Part shown: piece after piece, positions 36,489 to 44,673 of the stretch
Position numbering within the stretch: the stretch's first letter is position 1
Layout of the letters: every line of letters begins with the position of its first letter
NCBI RefSeq assembly: GCF_004208535.1
Contig: NZ_SGIS01000009.1
Coordinates: 89,751-153,750 of the forward strand
Source: Sphingomonas populi
GTDB lineage: Bacteria > Pseudomonadota > Alphaproteobacteria > Sphingomonadales > Sphingomonadaceae
Length of the DNA: 64,000 nt
Direction of reading: 5' to 3'
Made by a program: the position numbers and the translations under genes
The notes under the pieces: generated by a model
Database searches by the model: none
What the model saw: only the letters and a program-made list of their open reading frames with translations
Told to the model about the DNA's origin: nothing

Positions 36489-38822
36489 TTAGAAGCCCTT
36501 TTTCACGGTCACGAAGAACTGGCGCGGGGCGGAAGCCAGCAGCGTCTGGTTGTCGCCGCTGTTGGTGAAACCGTTCGAACCGATCGTGGCGATATACTTC
36601 TTATCGGTCAGGTTGGTGACGTTGCCGACAATCGCAAAGCCATGCAGCGGGCCGTCACCGTCGAAGCGGTAGCCGATGCTGGCGTCCATCGTGACACGGC
36701 CGGGCACCGACTGGTCGTTGAGGTAGGTGAAGTAGCGCTTGCTCATATAGTCCGCGCCGACGCGGGCGGTGATGCCGGATTGATCGTAGACGATCTCGCC
36801 CTTGAGCATATGCTCGGGGCTGTCGACGGCGGTCTTGCCGGCGGTGTGGATAAGGCCGTCGGGCGTCCCGGCTGTGACTGCGGTTTTGACGTTATCCTGA
36901 TATTGCGAGTGGTTGTACGAATAGCTCGCGAAGATCGAGAGCGGCTGGACGATGCGGTAGTTGACCGAGAATTCACCGCCATAGGTGTGGACGCCGCCGA
37001 CGTTGTTGAGCGTCGGCGAGTTGCCGAGGATGCCGACGCCGTTGGCGACCGACAGCAGCCGGTTGCTGAAATCAACGTAATAGCCGACCGCCGACGCCTG
37101 GAAGCCGCCGGTACGGAAACGCAGGCCGCCTTCGACGGTCTTCGATTTTTCGGGCTTGAGCGTGTTCTTCACCGCGTCGAACAGCACCTGGCTGGTCGCG
37201 AACGGACCGCCGGCGGCCGACGACGTGAAGGCGCGCATGTTCTCGGTATAATCGGCGAACAGTTCGACGTTGGCGGTCGCGCGGAACAGCACGCTCGCCT
37301 GCGGCTGGAACCAGTCCTTCGCGTCGATCCGGCCCTGCGCCAGCGTGCCGACGCGCAGCTTGGCCTTGTTGATGACCTGCACGCCCTTCCAGCCTGCGGA
37401 GATCACCAGCGCGTCGTCGGCCAGCTTGAGCGTGTCCTCGACATGATATTGCAGCGTGTCGGTATCGTAGTTCCCGTCCCATGCGGTCGCATAGGGATTG
37501 CTCTGATAGTCGAGCGCGGCGCGGTTGGGCGAGCCGAGCGTCATGCCGTAGAGACGACGTGCGATGTTGAGCGTGCTGCTCTCGTACCAGCCGCCGAAGC
37601 CGAAGGTGTTGGCGCCGGCCTCATAGCTCAGCGCGCTGATGATGCCGCCGCGCTTCAGGCCGTATTCGGTGGTGCGGAACGACAACGGCGCAGGGTTGGT
37701 GATCGGCGTGCCATCGGCATTGGGCGCACCGAACGGGGTCGGGTTATACGGCGTGATCCAGGACCCCTGGCCCGTGTTCTCGTGGTAATAGCCGGTGGTC
37801 TTCACGGTGACGCCGGGCGCCAGCTTGGCGTTGAACGTCACGCCGCCGAGATAGTCGCGGCGCAGACCGCCAGCGTCGTAATAGCTGTCGTCGAGCGTGC
37901 CGCCGCCCGGGATCGGCTGGCCGGCCTGCGCGGCGGTGGCGATCGCGATGGCGAGCGGGTAATTGTCGCTAATGTTGTCCAGCGTGAGGCCGCGACGTTT
38001 GATCATGTCCAGGCTGAGATCCTGGTAATCGTTTTCCTTGCGATCCGAATAGGCGAAATAGGCCGAGATGTCGCCGAGCGTGCCGAGATCGGCGGTGACC
38101 TTGGCGTTGACCTGCTGCTGCTTCTGCTGGCCGTAGCCCTTCCACTTGTCGGTCTTGTAATAAGCGTAGCTGACATAGCCCTTGACGGTGTCGCCGATCA
38201 GCCCGGAATCGAGCCGCGCGACGCCGCGCCAGGTGTTGTTGGAGCCATAGGTGCCCGATCCGGTCACGTTCATCGTGTCCTTGGGGTCATCGCTGTGGAA
38301 CTGGATGGTGCCGCCGAGATTGCTGGTCGAGGCGGTGCCGAGCGCGCCGGCGCCCTGCGCGACGTCGGTGCTGCCGACGTTCTCGGAGATGATCGCACGG
38401 CTGATGTGGAGGCCGTTGGTGGTGCCATAGCTCATGTCGCCGAGCGGGATGCCGTCGAGCGTGAAGCCGAGCTGGTTCTGATTGAATCCGCGCAGCGAAA
38501 TGCGGACCGCCCATTCGTAATTGCCGAACGCGTCGGCCGACTGGAAGTTGACGCCGGGCAGCTTCTCGATCGCCTTGAGCGGGCTGGCGCCGGGGACGAT
38601 ACGCGCGATGTCGAGCGCATCGACGGTCTGCACCTGACGGCTCTTGCCGAAGCCGAGCACGACGATGTCGGGGCTTTCGGTGCCGGCGTCGCCGCTCGCA
38701 GGCGCTTCCGGTGCGGCGGGTGCGCTCTCGGGCGCGGGCGGGGTTTCGGCGAACGCGGTGTGAGGCGCGAGCAGCGCGCCCAGCATCGAACCGGCGAGCA
38801 GAACAGTCTTGGAAAGACGCAT
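36489..38822 (-). CDS. TonB-dependent receptor of the ferulate region
   Basis: 777 residues. Signal peptide ending LAPHTAFA, a Pro/Ala-rich linker, TonB box-like DIVVLGFGKSRQV, plug with AIEKLPGVNFQSAD, WAVRISLRGFNQNQLGFTLDGIPLG, and a barrel ending FFVTVKKGF. Start ATG at 38822 follows AAAGGGA. It is 240 bp downstream of the MarR regulator in the same direction and back to back with the ferulate genes. Uptake of lignin-derived phenolics is a reasonable guess, as for DdvT in Sphingobium, but is not shown by sequence. Confidence 0.9.
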   Translation of the reverse strand: MRLSKTVLLAGSMLGALLAPHTAFAETPPAPESAPAAPEAPASGDAGTESPDIVVLGFGKSRQVQTVDALDIARIVPGASPLKAIEKLPGVNFQSADAFGNYEWAVRISLRGFNQNQLGFTLDGIPLGDMSYGTTNGLHISRAIISENVGSTDVAQGAGALGTASTSNLGGTIQFHSDDPKDTMNVTGSGTYGSNNTWRGVARLDSGLIGDTVKGYVSYAYYKTDKWKGYGQQKQQQVNAKVTADLGTLGDISAYFAYSDRKENDYQDLSLDMIKRRGLTLDNISDNYPLAIAIATAAQAGQPIPGGGTLDDSYYDAGGLRRDYLGGVTFNAKLAPGVTVKTTGYYHENTGQGSWITPYNPTPFGAPNADGTPITNPAPLSFRTTEYGLKRGGIISALSYEAGANTFGFGGWYESSTLNIARRLYGMTLGSPNRAALDYQSNPYATAWDGNYDTDTLQYHVEDTLKLADDALVISAGWKGVQVINKAKLRVGTLAQGRIDAKDWFQPQASVLFRATANVELFADYTENMRAFTSSAAGGPFATSQVLFDAVKNTLKPEKSKTVEGGLRFRTGGFQASAVGYYVDFSNRLLSVANGVGILGNSPTLNNVGGVHTYGGEFSVNYRIVQPLSIFASYSYNHSQYQDNVKTAVTAGTPDGLIHTAGKTAVDSPEHMLKGEIVYDQSGITARVGADYMSKRYFTYLNDQSVPGRVTMDASIGYRFDGDGPLHGFAIVGNVTNLTDKKYIATIGSNGFTNSGDNQTLLASAPRQFFVTVKKGF

Positions 38823-39062
38823 GTCAGTATCCCTTTTCGGCTCCGGTGGCGGAGCCTGTGTCACGTTTTTGAATTTCGAAAGGTCACGCCCGGGCGACTG
38901 CCGCCGGAGCGTCATCAAGGTGCGAACCGACGCCCCGTCGGGCGTTGTTTCGGCATCGAATCGATTTTGCGATTTCCCAGCCGCCTCCACGCGCCCCTAT
39001 GATGATGGTGCGTGACGCCTGCGTGACAGCCGCAGCGATTCCGTCGCGGATCGCGCGACGCG

Positions 39063-39557
39063 CTATTCTTGCGTCGCGGTGTCCAACTGCGCGATCCGGT
39101 TCAGCGCCGTGCGGAGCGCATCGACGCCTTCGCCGGAGAACAAAGCCTCGAACCGTCGCTCGTGCGCGAGCATGATCGCGTCGGCGGCGTCGCGCTGCGC
39201 CACGCCTTCCGGCGACAGCGACAATGCGAAGGACCGGCCATCGACCGGATACCGATCGATCAGGCGCTTGGTCACCAGACCGGCCATCAACGGCACCATG
39301 TTGGCGCGTTTGATGCCGAGCAGCCGGCTGATCTCGCTTTGCGTGCAGCCGGTGTTCGCGCCGACCAGAATCAGGATCGTCGCCTCGACCGGGCGGAGAC
39401 CGATCTCCGCCAGCGCCACGCCGAGCGCCCCCATCATCACGCCGGACGCGCGGCGCAGAACATAGCCGAGCCGGTCCGAGATCGAGTCCTGCAATGTCGG
39501 TTCGGTCGCTGCCTCCATAAATATCGCGCTACCGACCTTGCGCCGGAAAAACAACAT
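39063..39557 (-). CDS. ferC: MarR-family regulator, FerC-like
   Basis: Up to 164 residues of winged-helix MarR fold: LGLRPVEATILILVG-type core, TQSEISRLLGIKRANMVPLMAGLVTKRLI recognition region and DGRSFALSLSPEG wing. Divergent from the vanillin dehydrogenase-FerB-FerA genes, as ferC is from ferBA in Sphingobium SYK-6, where it represses until feruloyl-CoA binds. Two starts are possible: ATG 39557, abutting the palindrome with no ribosome site, or ATG 39518 (MEAATEP). The symbol rests on context as much as on the protein. Confidence 0.8.
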   Translation of the reverse strand: MLFFRRKVGSAIFMEAATEPTLQDSISDRLGYVLRRASGVMMGALGVALAEIGLRPVEATILILVGANTGCTQSEISRLLGIKRANMVPLMAGLVTKRLIDRYPVDGRSFALSLSPEGVAQRDAADAIMLAHERRFEALFSGEGVDALRTALNRIAQLDTATQE

Positions 39558-39575
39558 TGGTATGTTTCATAACAA
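39538..39575 (+). promoter_or_regulatory. Promoter and palindromic MarR operator of the ferulate operon
   Basis: TTGCGC (39538-39543), 17 bp, then TATGTT (39561-39566) gives a weak but well-spaced promoter for the rightward genes. TTGGTATG (39557-39564) and CATAACAA (39568-39575), a 7-of-8 inverted repeat with spacer TTT, cover the -10 and the expected start. This is where a FerC-like repressor should bind. Confidence 0.6.
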
Positions 39576-39593
39576 TAAAACAGGAGAGCGCTT

Positions 39594-41051
39594 GTGTCAG
39601 GTAGCGAAGTAGCCCTTTCGATTGGCGGTACGCCACGCGCCGCCGCCGCCGCCGGACAGTATGTGCGGACCAACCCCGTTACCGGAGAGATCGCCACCCG
39701 CGCCGCCGCCGCAAGCGTCGCCGATGCCGTCGCTGCCGTCGACGCGGCGGCGGCGGCCTTCCCGGCATGGTCGGCGCTTGGCCCGACGGCACGCCGCACG
39801 GCGCTGCTCAAAGCCGCCGACGCGCTCGACGCCAAGGCGCAGGATTTCGTCACGGCGATGATGGAGGAGATCGGCGCTACTGAAGGCTGGGCACGCTTCA
39901 ACCTGATGCTGGCAAGCGGCCTGGTGCGCGAGGCGGCGGCGCTGACCACGCAGATCGGCGGCGAGGTGATCCCGTCCGACAAGCCGGGCTGCATCGCAAT
40001 GGCGCTGCGCGAGCCGGCGGGCGTGGTGCTCGGCATGGCGCCGTGGAACGCGCCGATCATCCTCGGCACGCGCGCGATCGCGGTGCCGTTGGCGTGCGGC
40101 AATACGGTTGTGCTGAAAGCATCCGAACACTGCCCGCGCACGCACGCGCTGATTATCGAGGCGTTCGTCGAGGCCGGATTTGGCGACGGCGTCGTCAATC
40201 TCATCACCAACGCGCCCGCCGATGCCGGCGAGGTGGTCGGCGCGATGATCGACCATCCCGCTGTGCGGCGCGTGAACTTCACCGGCTCGACTGCAGTCGG
40301 CAGGATCATCGCGCGGCGCTGTGCCGACAATCTCAAGCCCGCGCTGCTCGAACTCGGCGGCAAGGCGCCGCTGATCGTGCTCGACGACGCCGATCTCGAC
40401 GAGGCGGTGAAGGCGGCGGCGTTCGGCGCGTTCATGAACCAGGGCCAGATCTGCATGTCGACCGAGCGGATCATCGTCGTCGATGCGATTGCCGACACTT
40501 TCGTCGAGAAGTTCACCGCCAAGGTCGCCACCATGCCGGTCGGCGATCCGCGCGACGGCAAGACACCGCTCGGCGCGGTGGTCGATCTCAAGACGGTCGG
40601 GCATGTTCAGGGGCTGATCGACGATGCGGTCGCCGCCGGCGCGGTGCAGACCAATGGCGGCGCGGCGGACGGCGTGCTGATGCCCGCACACGTCATCGAC
40701 AAGGTGACGTCCGAGATGAAGCTGTTCCGCGAGGAGAGTTTCGGTCCCGTCGTCGGTATCATCCGCGCGCGCGACGAGGCCCATGCGATCGGCCTCGCCA
40801 ACGACACCGAATATGGCCTGTCCGCGTCGGTGTTCACGCGCGACACCGCGCGCGGGCTTCGCGTCGCCCGCCAGATCAAGTCGGGCATCTGCCACGTCAA
40901 CGGGCCGACCGTGCATGACGAGGCGCAGATGCCGTTCGGCGGCACCAAGGCGTCGGGCTACGGCAAGTTCGGCGGCAAGGCCGGCATCGACAGCTTCACC
41001 GAGTTGCGCTGGATCACGATCGAGACGCAGCCCGGCCACTTCCCGATCTGA
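39594..41051 (+). CDS. vdh: Vanillin-type aldehyde dehydrogenase
   Basis: 485 residues. Motifs of NAD(P)-dependent aldehyde dehydrogenases: GMAPWNAPI (Asn), FTGSTAVG, LELGGKAPLIVL (Glu) and NQGQICMSTERI (catalytic Cys). The close fit to salicylaldehyde/vanillin dehydrogenases and its place before FerB and FerA indicate vanillin to vanillate oxidation. It starts with GTG at 39594 after AGGAGAG. The stop overlaps the next start by one base (TGATG). Cytoplasmic. Confidence 0.88.
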   Translation: MSGSEVALSIGGTPRAAAAAGQYVRTNPVTGEIATRAAAASVADAVAAVDAAAAAFPAWSALGPTARRTALLKAADALDAKAQDFVTAMMEEIGATEGWARFNLMLASGLVREAAALTTQIGGEVIPSDKPGCIAMALREPAGVVLGMAPWNAPIILGTRAIAVPLACGNTVVLKASEHCPRTHALIIEAFVEAGFGDGVVNLITNAPADAGEVVGAMIDHPAVRRVNFTGSTAVGRIIARRCADNLKPALLELGGKAPLIVLDDADLDEAVKAAAFGAFMNQGQICMSTERIIVVDAIADTFVEKFTAKVATMPVGDPRDGKTPLGAVVDLKTVGHVQGLIDDAVAAGAVQTNGGAADGVLMPAHVIDKVTSEMKLFREESFGPVVGIIRARDEAHAIGLANDTEYGLSASVFTRDTARGLRVARQIKSGICHVNGPTVHDEAQMPFGGTKASGYGKFGGKAGIDSFTELRWITIETQPGHFPI

Positions 41052-41590
41052 TGCGTACCGCAATGGCCATCATCTTGGGTGCAGGACTGGCGGGCGCAGC
41101 CGTGACGGGCACGTCCGCGCAGGCCCCGATGCCGGAGGCCCCGGCGTTGAAGTTCGTCTTCACGATCCGCGCCGAACTCCTGCCGCCGGTCGAACAGGGT
41201 ACAGTCGACGGCCTGCGCAAGCGCTTCATCGCGATCAGCGGCGGTCGCGTCGATGGCCCTCGCCTGCACGGCAGCGTGTTGCCCGGCGGCGGTGACTGGC
41301 AGACGATCGATGCAGCCGGGCGCACCGAGGTTTACGCGCATTACGCGTTGAAGGCTGCGGACGGCACCATCATCGACGTCGTCAATCCGGGCGTGCGCAT
41401 CGCGTCGGCCGAGGTGACTGAACGGCTCGCGCGGGGCGAGACGGTCGATGCCGGCGCCTATTACTTCCGCACAACGCCCCGCTTCGACGTTGCGGCCGGG
41501 CCGCACGACTGGCTGCGGCGCAGCGTCTTCGTAGCGCGCGGCGTGCGCAAGCCCGACCATGTCGAAATCCACATCTTCGCCGTCGAATGA
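41051..41590 (+). CDS. DUF3237 protein with signal peptide
   Basis: 179 residues. Signal peptide MRTAMAIILGAGLAGAAV...SAQA, then a beta-barrel DUF3237 (UPF0311) domain: LKFVFTIRAEL, GTVDGLRKRFIAISGGRVDGPRL, GGDWQTIDAAGRTEVYAHYALKA split over residues 75-100, and YYFRTTPRFDVAAG. Most relatives known to me lack a leader and have no defined reaction. Translationally coupled to the aldehyde dehydrogenase and 29 bp before ferB, so expressed with ferulate catabolism. Role unknown. Confidence 0.82.
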   Translation: MRTAMAIILGAGLAGAAVTGTSAQAPMPEAPALKFVFTIRAELLPPVEQGTVDGLRKRFIAISGGRVDGPRLHGSVLPGGGDWQTIDAAGRTEVYAHYALKAADGTIIDVVNPGVRIASAEVTERLARGETVDAGAYYFRTTPRFDVAAGPHDWLRRSVFVARGVRKPDHVEIHIFAVE

Positions 41591-41619
41591 CGGCACCCCT
41601 ACCCATTAGGAGACACCAC

Positions 41620-42456
41620 ATGACCATCGATCCCGTTGAACTGGCGACTGTCGCCGTCACCGTCGAAGACGGCATCGCCTGGGTGAGTTTCAACCGGCCC
41701 GACAAGCGCAACTGCATGTCGCCCCGCCTCAACCGCCAGATGATGCGCGTGCTCGACGATCTCGAATTCCGCGAGGATGTCGGCGTGCTGGTGCTGACCG
41801 GCGAAGGCACCGCCTGGTCGGCGGGCATGGACCTCAAGGAATATTTCCGAGAGACCGAGGCGGACGGATTGCGTGGCACGCGCAAGGCGCAGCGCGAGAG
41901 CTATGGCTGGTGGCGGCGGCTGCGCTGGTATCAGAAGCCGACGATCGCGATGGTCAACGGCTGGTGCTTCGGCGGCGGCTATGGCCCGCTGTTCGCGTGC
42001 GACCTCGCCTTCGCGGCGGAAGAGGCGCAATTCGGCCTCAGCGAAATCAACTGGGGCATCCTGCCCGGCGGCGGCGCAGCCAAGGTCGCGACCGAACTCA
42101 CCTCGTTCCGGCGCGCGATGTACCATGCGATGATGGGCGAGAATATCGACGGCAAGACTGCGGTCGAATGGGGTTTCGTCAACGAGGCGCTGCCGCTCGA
42201 CCAGCTCAAGGCGCGCGTCGCCGAGGTGGCGAACGTGCTGCTCAAGAAGAACCCGGTCGCGCTGAAGGCGACCAAGGATTCGATCCGCCGCGTGCGCGAG
42301 ATGACCTATGACAATGCCGAGGATTATCTGATCCGCGCGCAGGAAGCCGCCAACAGCTACGACAGCGAGGGCCGCAAGGAAGGCATCAAGCAGTTCATCG
42401 ACGACAAGACCTACAAGCCCGGTCTTGGCGCCTATGACAAGACCAAGCAGCGCTGA
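41620..42456 (+). CDS. ferB: Feruloyl-CoA hydratase/lyase
   Basis: 278 residues, crotonase fold of the p-hydroxycinnamoyl-CoA hydratase/lyase group: VSFNRPDKRNCMSPRLN, GMDLKEYFRE, GWCFGGGYGPLFACDLAFAA, LSEINWGILPGG (segment with the catalytic Glu) and SYDSEGRKEGIKQFIDDKTYKPG. Converts feruloyl-CoA to vanillin and acetyl-CoA. TAGGAG precedes the ATG at 41620. Placed between vanillin dehydrogenase and the CoA ligase, giving a complete short pathway. Confidence 0.94.
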   Translation: MTIDPVELATVAVTVEDGIAWVSFNRPDKRNCMSPRLNRQMMRVLDDLEFREDVGVLVLTGEGTAWSAGMDLKEYFRETEADGLRGTRKAQRESYGWWRRLRWYQKPTIAMVNGWCFGGGYGPLFACDLAFAAEEAQFGLSEINWGILPGGGAAKVATELTSFRRAMYHAMMGENIDGKTAVEWGFVNEALPLDQLKARVAEVANVLLKKNPVALKATKDSIRRVREMTYDNAEDYLIRAQEAANSYDSEGRKEGIKQFIDDKTYKPGLGAYDKTKQR

Positions 42457-42471
42457 GCGGGAGCGGACATC

Positions 42472-44604
42472 ATGACGGTCGAGACCCTGACGCCACCCGC
42501 CGCTTTGGCACCCGGTCACACGCTCGATCGGCTGCTGCGGCCCCGATCGGTCGCGATCGTCGGCGCATCCGACAAGCTCGGCGCGCTCGGCGCGTCGGTG
42601 CTGGCCAATTTGGACCGCAACGGCTTTTCCGGGGCGGTCCACCTCATCAACCCCAAGCGCGCCGAGATCGGCGGACGGCCGTGCCTCGCCTCGGTCGATG
42701 ACCTTCCAGATGGTGTCGATGCGGCGGTGCTGGCGATCCCGCGCGTGGCGGTGCTCGACACGGTCAGGGCGCTGGCGGCGCGCGGCGTCGGCGCGGCGGT
42801 GATCTTCTCGGCCGGGTTCGCCGAAGGTGGCGAGGAAGGGCTGGCCGAACAGCGCGAGATCGGCCGGATCGCGTATGAGACGGGGATGGTGGTGGAGGGG
42901 CCGAACTGCCTCGGCATGACTAACTTCATCGATCGCGTACCGCTCACCTTCGTCGAGACAGACGCGGTGGCGCTGGGCGATCGCAAGGGCATCGGCATCG
43001 TTTCGCAGAGCGGCGCGATGGCGTGCGTGCTCGGCACGACGCTGGCGAGCCGCGACCTCGGCCTGTCCTTCTCGGTTTCGACCGGCAACGAGGCGGCGTC
43101 GGGCGTCGAGGACTATGTCGAGTATCTGCTCGACGACCCCGCCACGCAGGTGATCGCGATGATCGTCGAGCAGTTTCGCAAACCGCAGCGCTTCCTCGCG
43201 GCGGCGCGGCGTGCGCGGACGCTCGGCAAGACGATCGTGCTGCTGCATCCGGGCAAGTCGAGCGCGGCGCGTGAGTCCGCCGCGACGCATACCGGCGCGA
43301 TGGCGGGCGACTATGCGGTGATGCGCGTCAAGGTCGAGCGGGCGGGCGTGGTGTTCGCCGAAACGCTGGAGGAGCTTGGCGACATCGCCGAGATCGCGCT
43401 GCGCTGCCCGACGATCCCGCCCGAGGGCGTCGCGGTGCTCGGAGAATCGGGCGCGTTCAAGGCGCTGACGCTCGATCTGTGCGAGGCGCTCGATCTCGAC
43501 CTGCCGGTGATCGACGATGCCTCCGCGCCGGCGCTGCGGGCGGCGCTGCCCGAGTTCGTCGGGGTGAGCAATCCGCTCGACCTGACCGCGCAGGGGCTGG
43601 TCGATCCCGATCTCTATTACCGCACGCTCGCGGCGTTGTTTGGCGACGATCGCTTCGGCAGCATCGTCACCGGGATCATCCAGACCGATCCGGTGACGGT
43701 CGGCATCAAGGTGCCGCCGATCCTGCGCGCGGTCTCCGAGTTCAAGCCCGCCAAGCCGGTGATCTTCGCCGGGCTGGACGAGGGCGCGCCGGTGTCAGCC
43801 GAGTATCTCGCGCAGCTTCGTGCGCTCGGCATCCCATATTTCCCCTCGACCGAACGCGCGTTGCGTGCGCTCAAGCGGCTGACTGCACATGCGGCGCGTG
43901 ATTTCGCGGAGGCGGTGACCGAACCGATCGCCGGTCTCGATCTGCCCGCCGGTGGCGTGGTGCCCGAATATCGCGCGAAGGCGCTGCTGGCGCCGCTCGG
44001 TATTCCGGTCCCTGCGGGTGTGTTCGCCATCACTGTGGAAGACGCGCTCGCGGGTGCGGAGCGGCTTGGCTATCCGGTCGCGATCAAGGCGCAGTCACCC
44101 GATCTCAGCCACAAGAGCGATGCTGGCGGCGTGATCCTCAACCTTGCCGATGCCGATGCGTTGCGCGCTAGGTGGGCGCGGCTTTATGCCAATGTCGCGG
44201 CCTATGATCCCGGCCTCACGCTCGACGGCGTGCTGATCGAGGCGATGGGCCAGCGCGGGGTCGAGCTGATCGTCGGCGCGAAGAACGATCCCGAATGGGG
44301 GCCGGTGATCCTGATCGGCTTCGGCGGCGTGACGGCGGAAATCCTCCACGATGTCCGGCTGCTGACACCGGACCTGCCTGTCGCGGCGATCGAGCGGGAA
44401 TTGTACCAGCTCAAGAGCGCGGCGCTGCTACGCGGGTTTCGCGGGTCGCCAGCGCTCGACGTGCGCGCGGTGGCGGCGCTGGTGGCGACGGTCGGCCGGA
44501 TCATGCTGTCGGCGCCGAGCATCGCCGAGATCGATCTCAACCCGGTGATCGTTTATCCGAAGGGCGTGATCGCGCTCGACGCGCTGATCCTGACGTCGGC
44601 CTGA
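42472..44604 (+). CDS. ferA: Feruloyl-CoA synthetase, NDP-forming type
   Basis: 710 residues. N-terminal CoA-binding domain (RPRSVAIVGASDKLGALG), succinyl-CoA ligase-like middle (GIVSQSGAMACVLG, SVSTGNEAASGVEDY, THTGAMAGDY with the conserved His), then an ATP-grasp C-terminus (GYPVAIKAQSPDLSHKSDAGGV, ELIVGAKNDPEWGPVILIGFGG). This ADP-forming architecture, unlike AMP-forming Fcs of Pseudomonas, is that of Sphingobium FerA. Activates ferulate and similar acids. Adjacent ferB supports the call. Confidence 0.9.
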   Translation: MTVETLTPPAALAPGHTLDRLLRPRSVAIVGASDKLGALGASVLANLDRNGFSGAVHLINPKRAEIGGRPCLASVDDLPDGVDAAVLAIPRVAVLDTVRALAARGVGAAVIFSAGFAEGGEEGLAEQREIGRIAYETGMVVEGPNCLGMTNFIDRVPLTFVETDAVALGDRKGIGIVSQSGAMACVLGTTLASRDLGLSFSVSTGNEAASGVEDYVEYLLDDPATQVIAMIVEQFRKPQRFLAAARRARTLGKTIVLLHPGKSSAARESAATHTGAMAGDYAVMRVKVERAGVVFAETLEELGDIAEIALRCPTIPPEGVAVLGESGAFKALTLDLCEALDLDLPVIDDASAPALRAALPEFVGVSNPLDLTAQGLVDPDLYYRTLAALFGDDRFGSIVTGIIQTDPVTVGIKVPPILRAVSEFKPAKPVIFAGLDEGAPVSAEYLAQLRALGIPYFPSTERALRALKRLTAHAARDFAEAVTEPIAGLDLPAGGVVPEYRAKALLAPLGIPVPAGVFAITVEDALAGAERLGYPVAIKAQSPDLSHKSDAGGVILNLADADALRARWARLYANVAAYDPGLTLDGVLIEAMGQRGVELIVGAKNDPEWGPVILIGFGGVTAEILHDVRLLTPDLPVAAIERELYQLKSAALLRGFRGSPALDVRAVAALVATVGRIMLSAPSIAEIDLNPVIVYPKGVIALDALILTSA

Positions 44605-44617
44605 TCGCCGGGCGGCT

Positions 44618-44673
44618 TGGTTGATCTCCGAAGGCAGGCTAGAGGAAGCCGCGATCGTTGAGGAGATCAACCA
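44618..44673 (+). promoter_or_regulatory. Inverted repeat masking the ribosome binding site of the aldo/keto reductase
   Basis: TGGTTGATCTCC (44618-44629) and GGAGATCAACCA (44662-44673) are perfectly complementary over 12 bp. The right arm contains the GGAG of the Shine-Dalgarno and reaches the A of the ATG at 44673. A small inner stem (GGCT 44637-44640, AGCC 44647-44650) could stack inside. In the mRNA this would block initiation unless opened, or it may act as an attenuating structure after ferA. Confidence 0.6.

Noticed and set aside
36426..39002. 858-codon rightward frame over the ferulate-side receptor
   Set aside because: Low-complexity composition, no motifs; the leftward receptor is complete with a ribosome site and leader.
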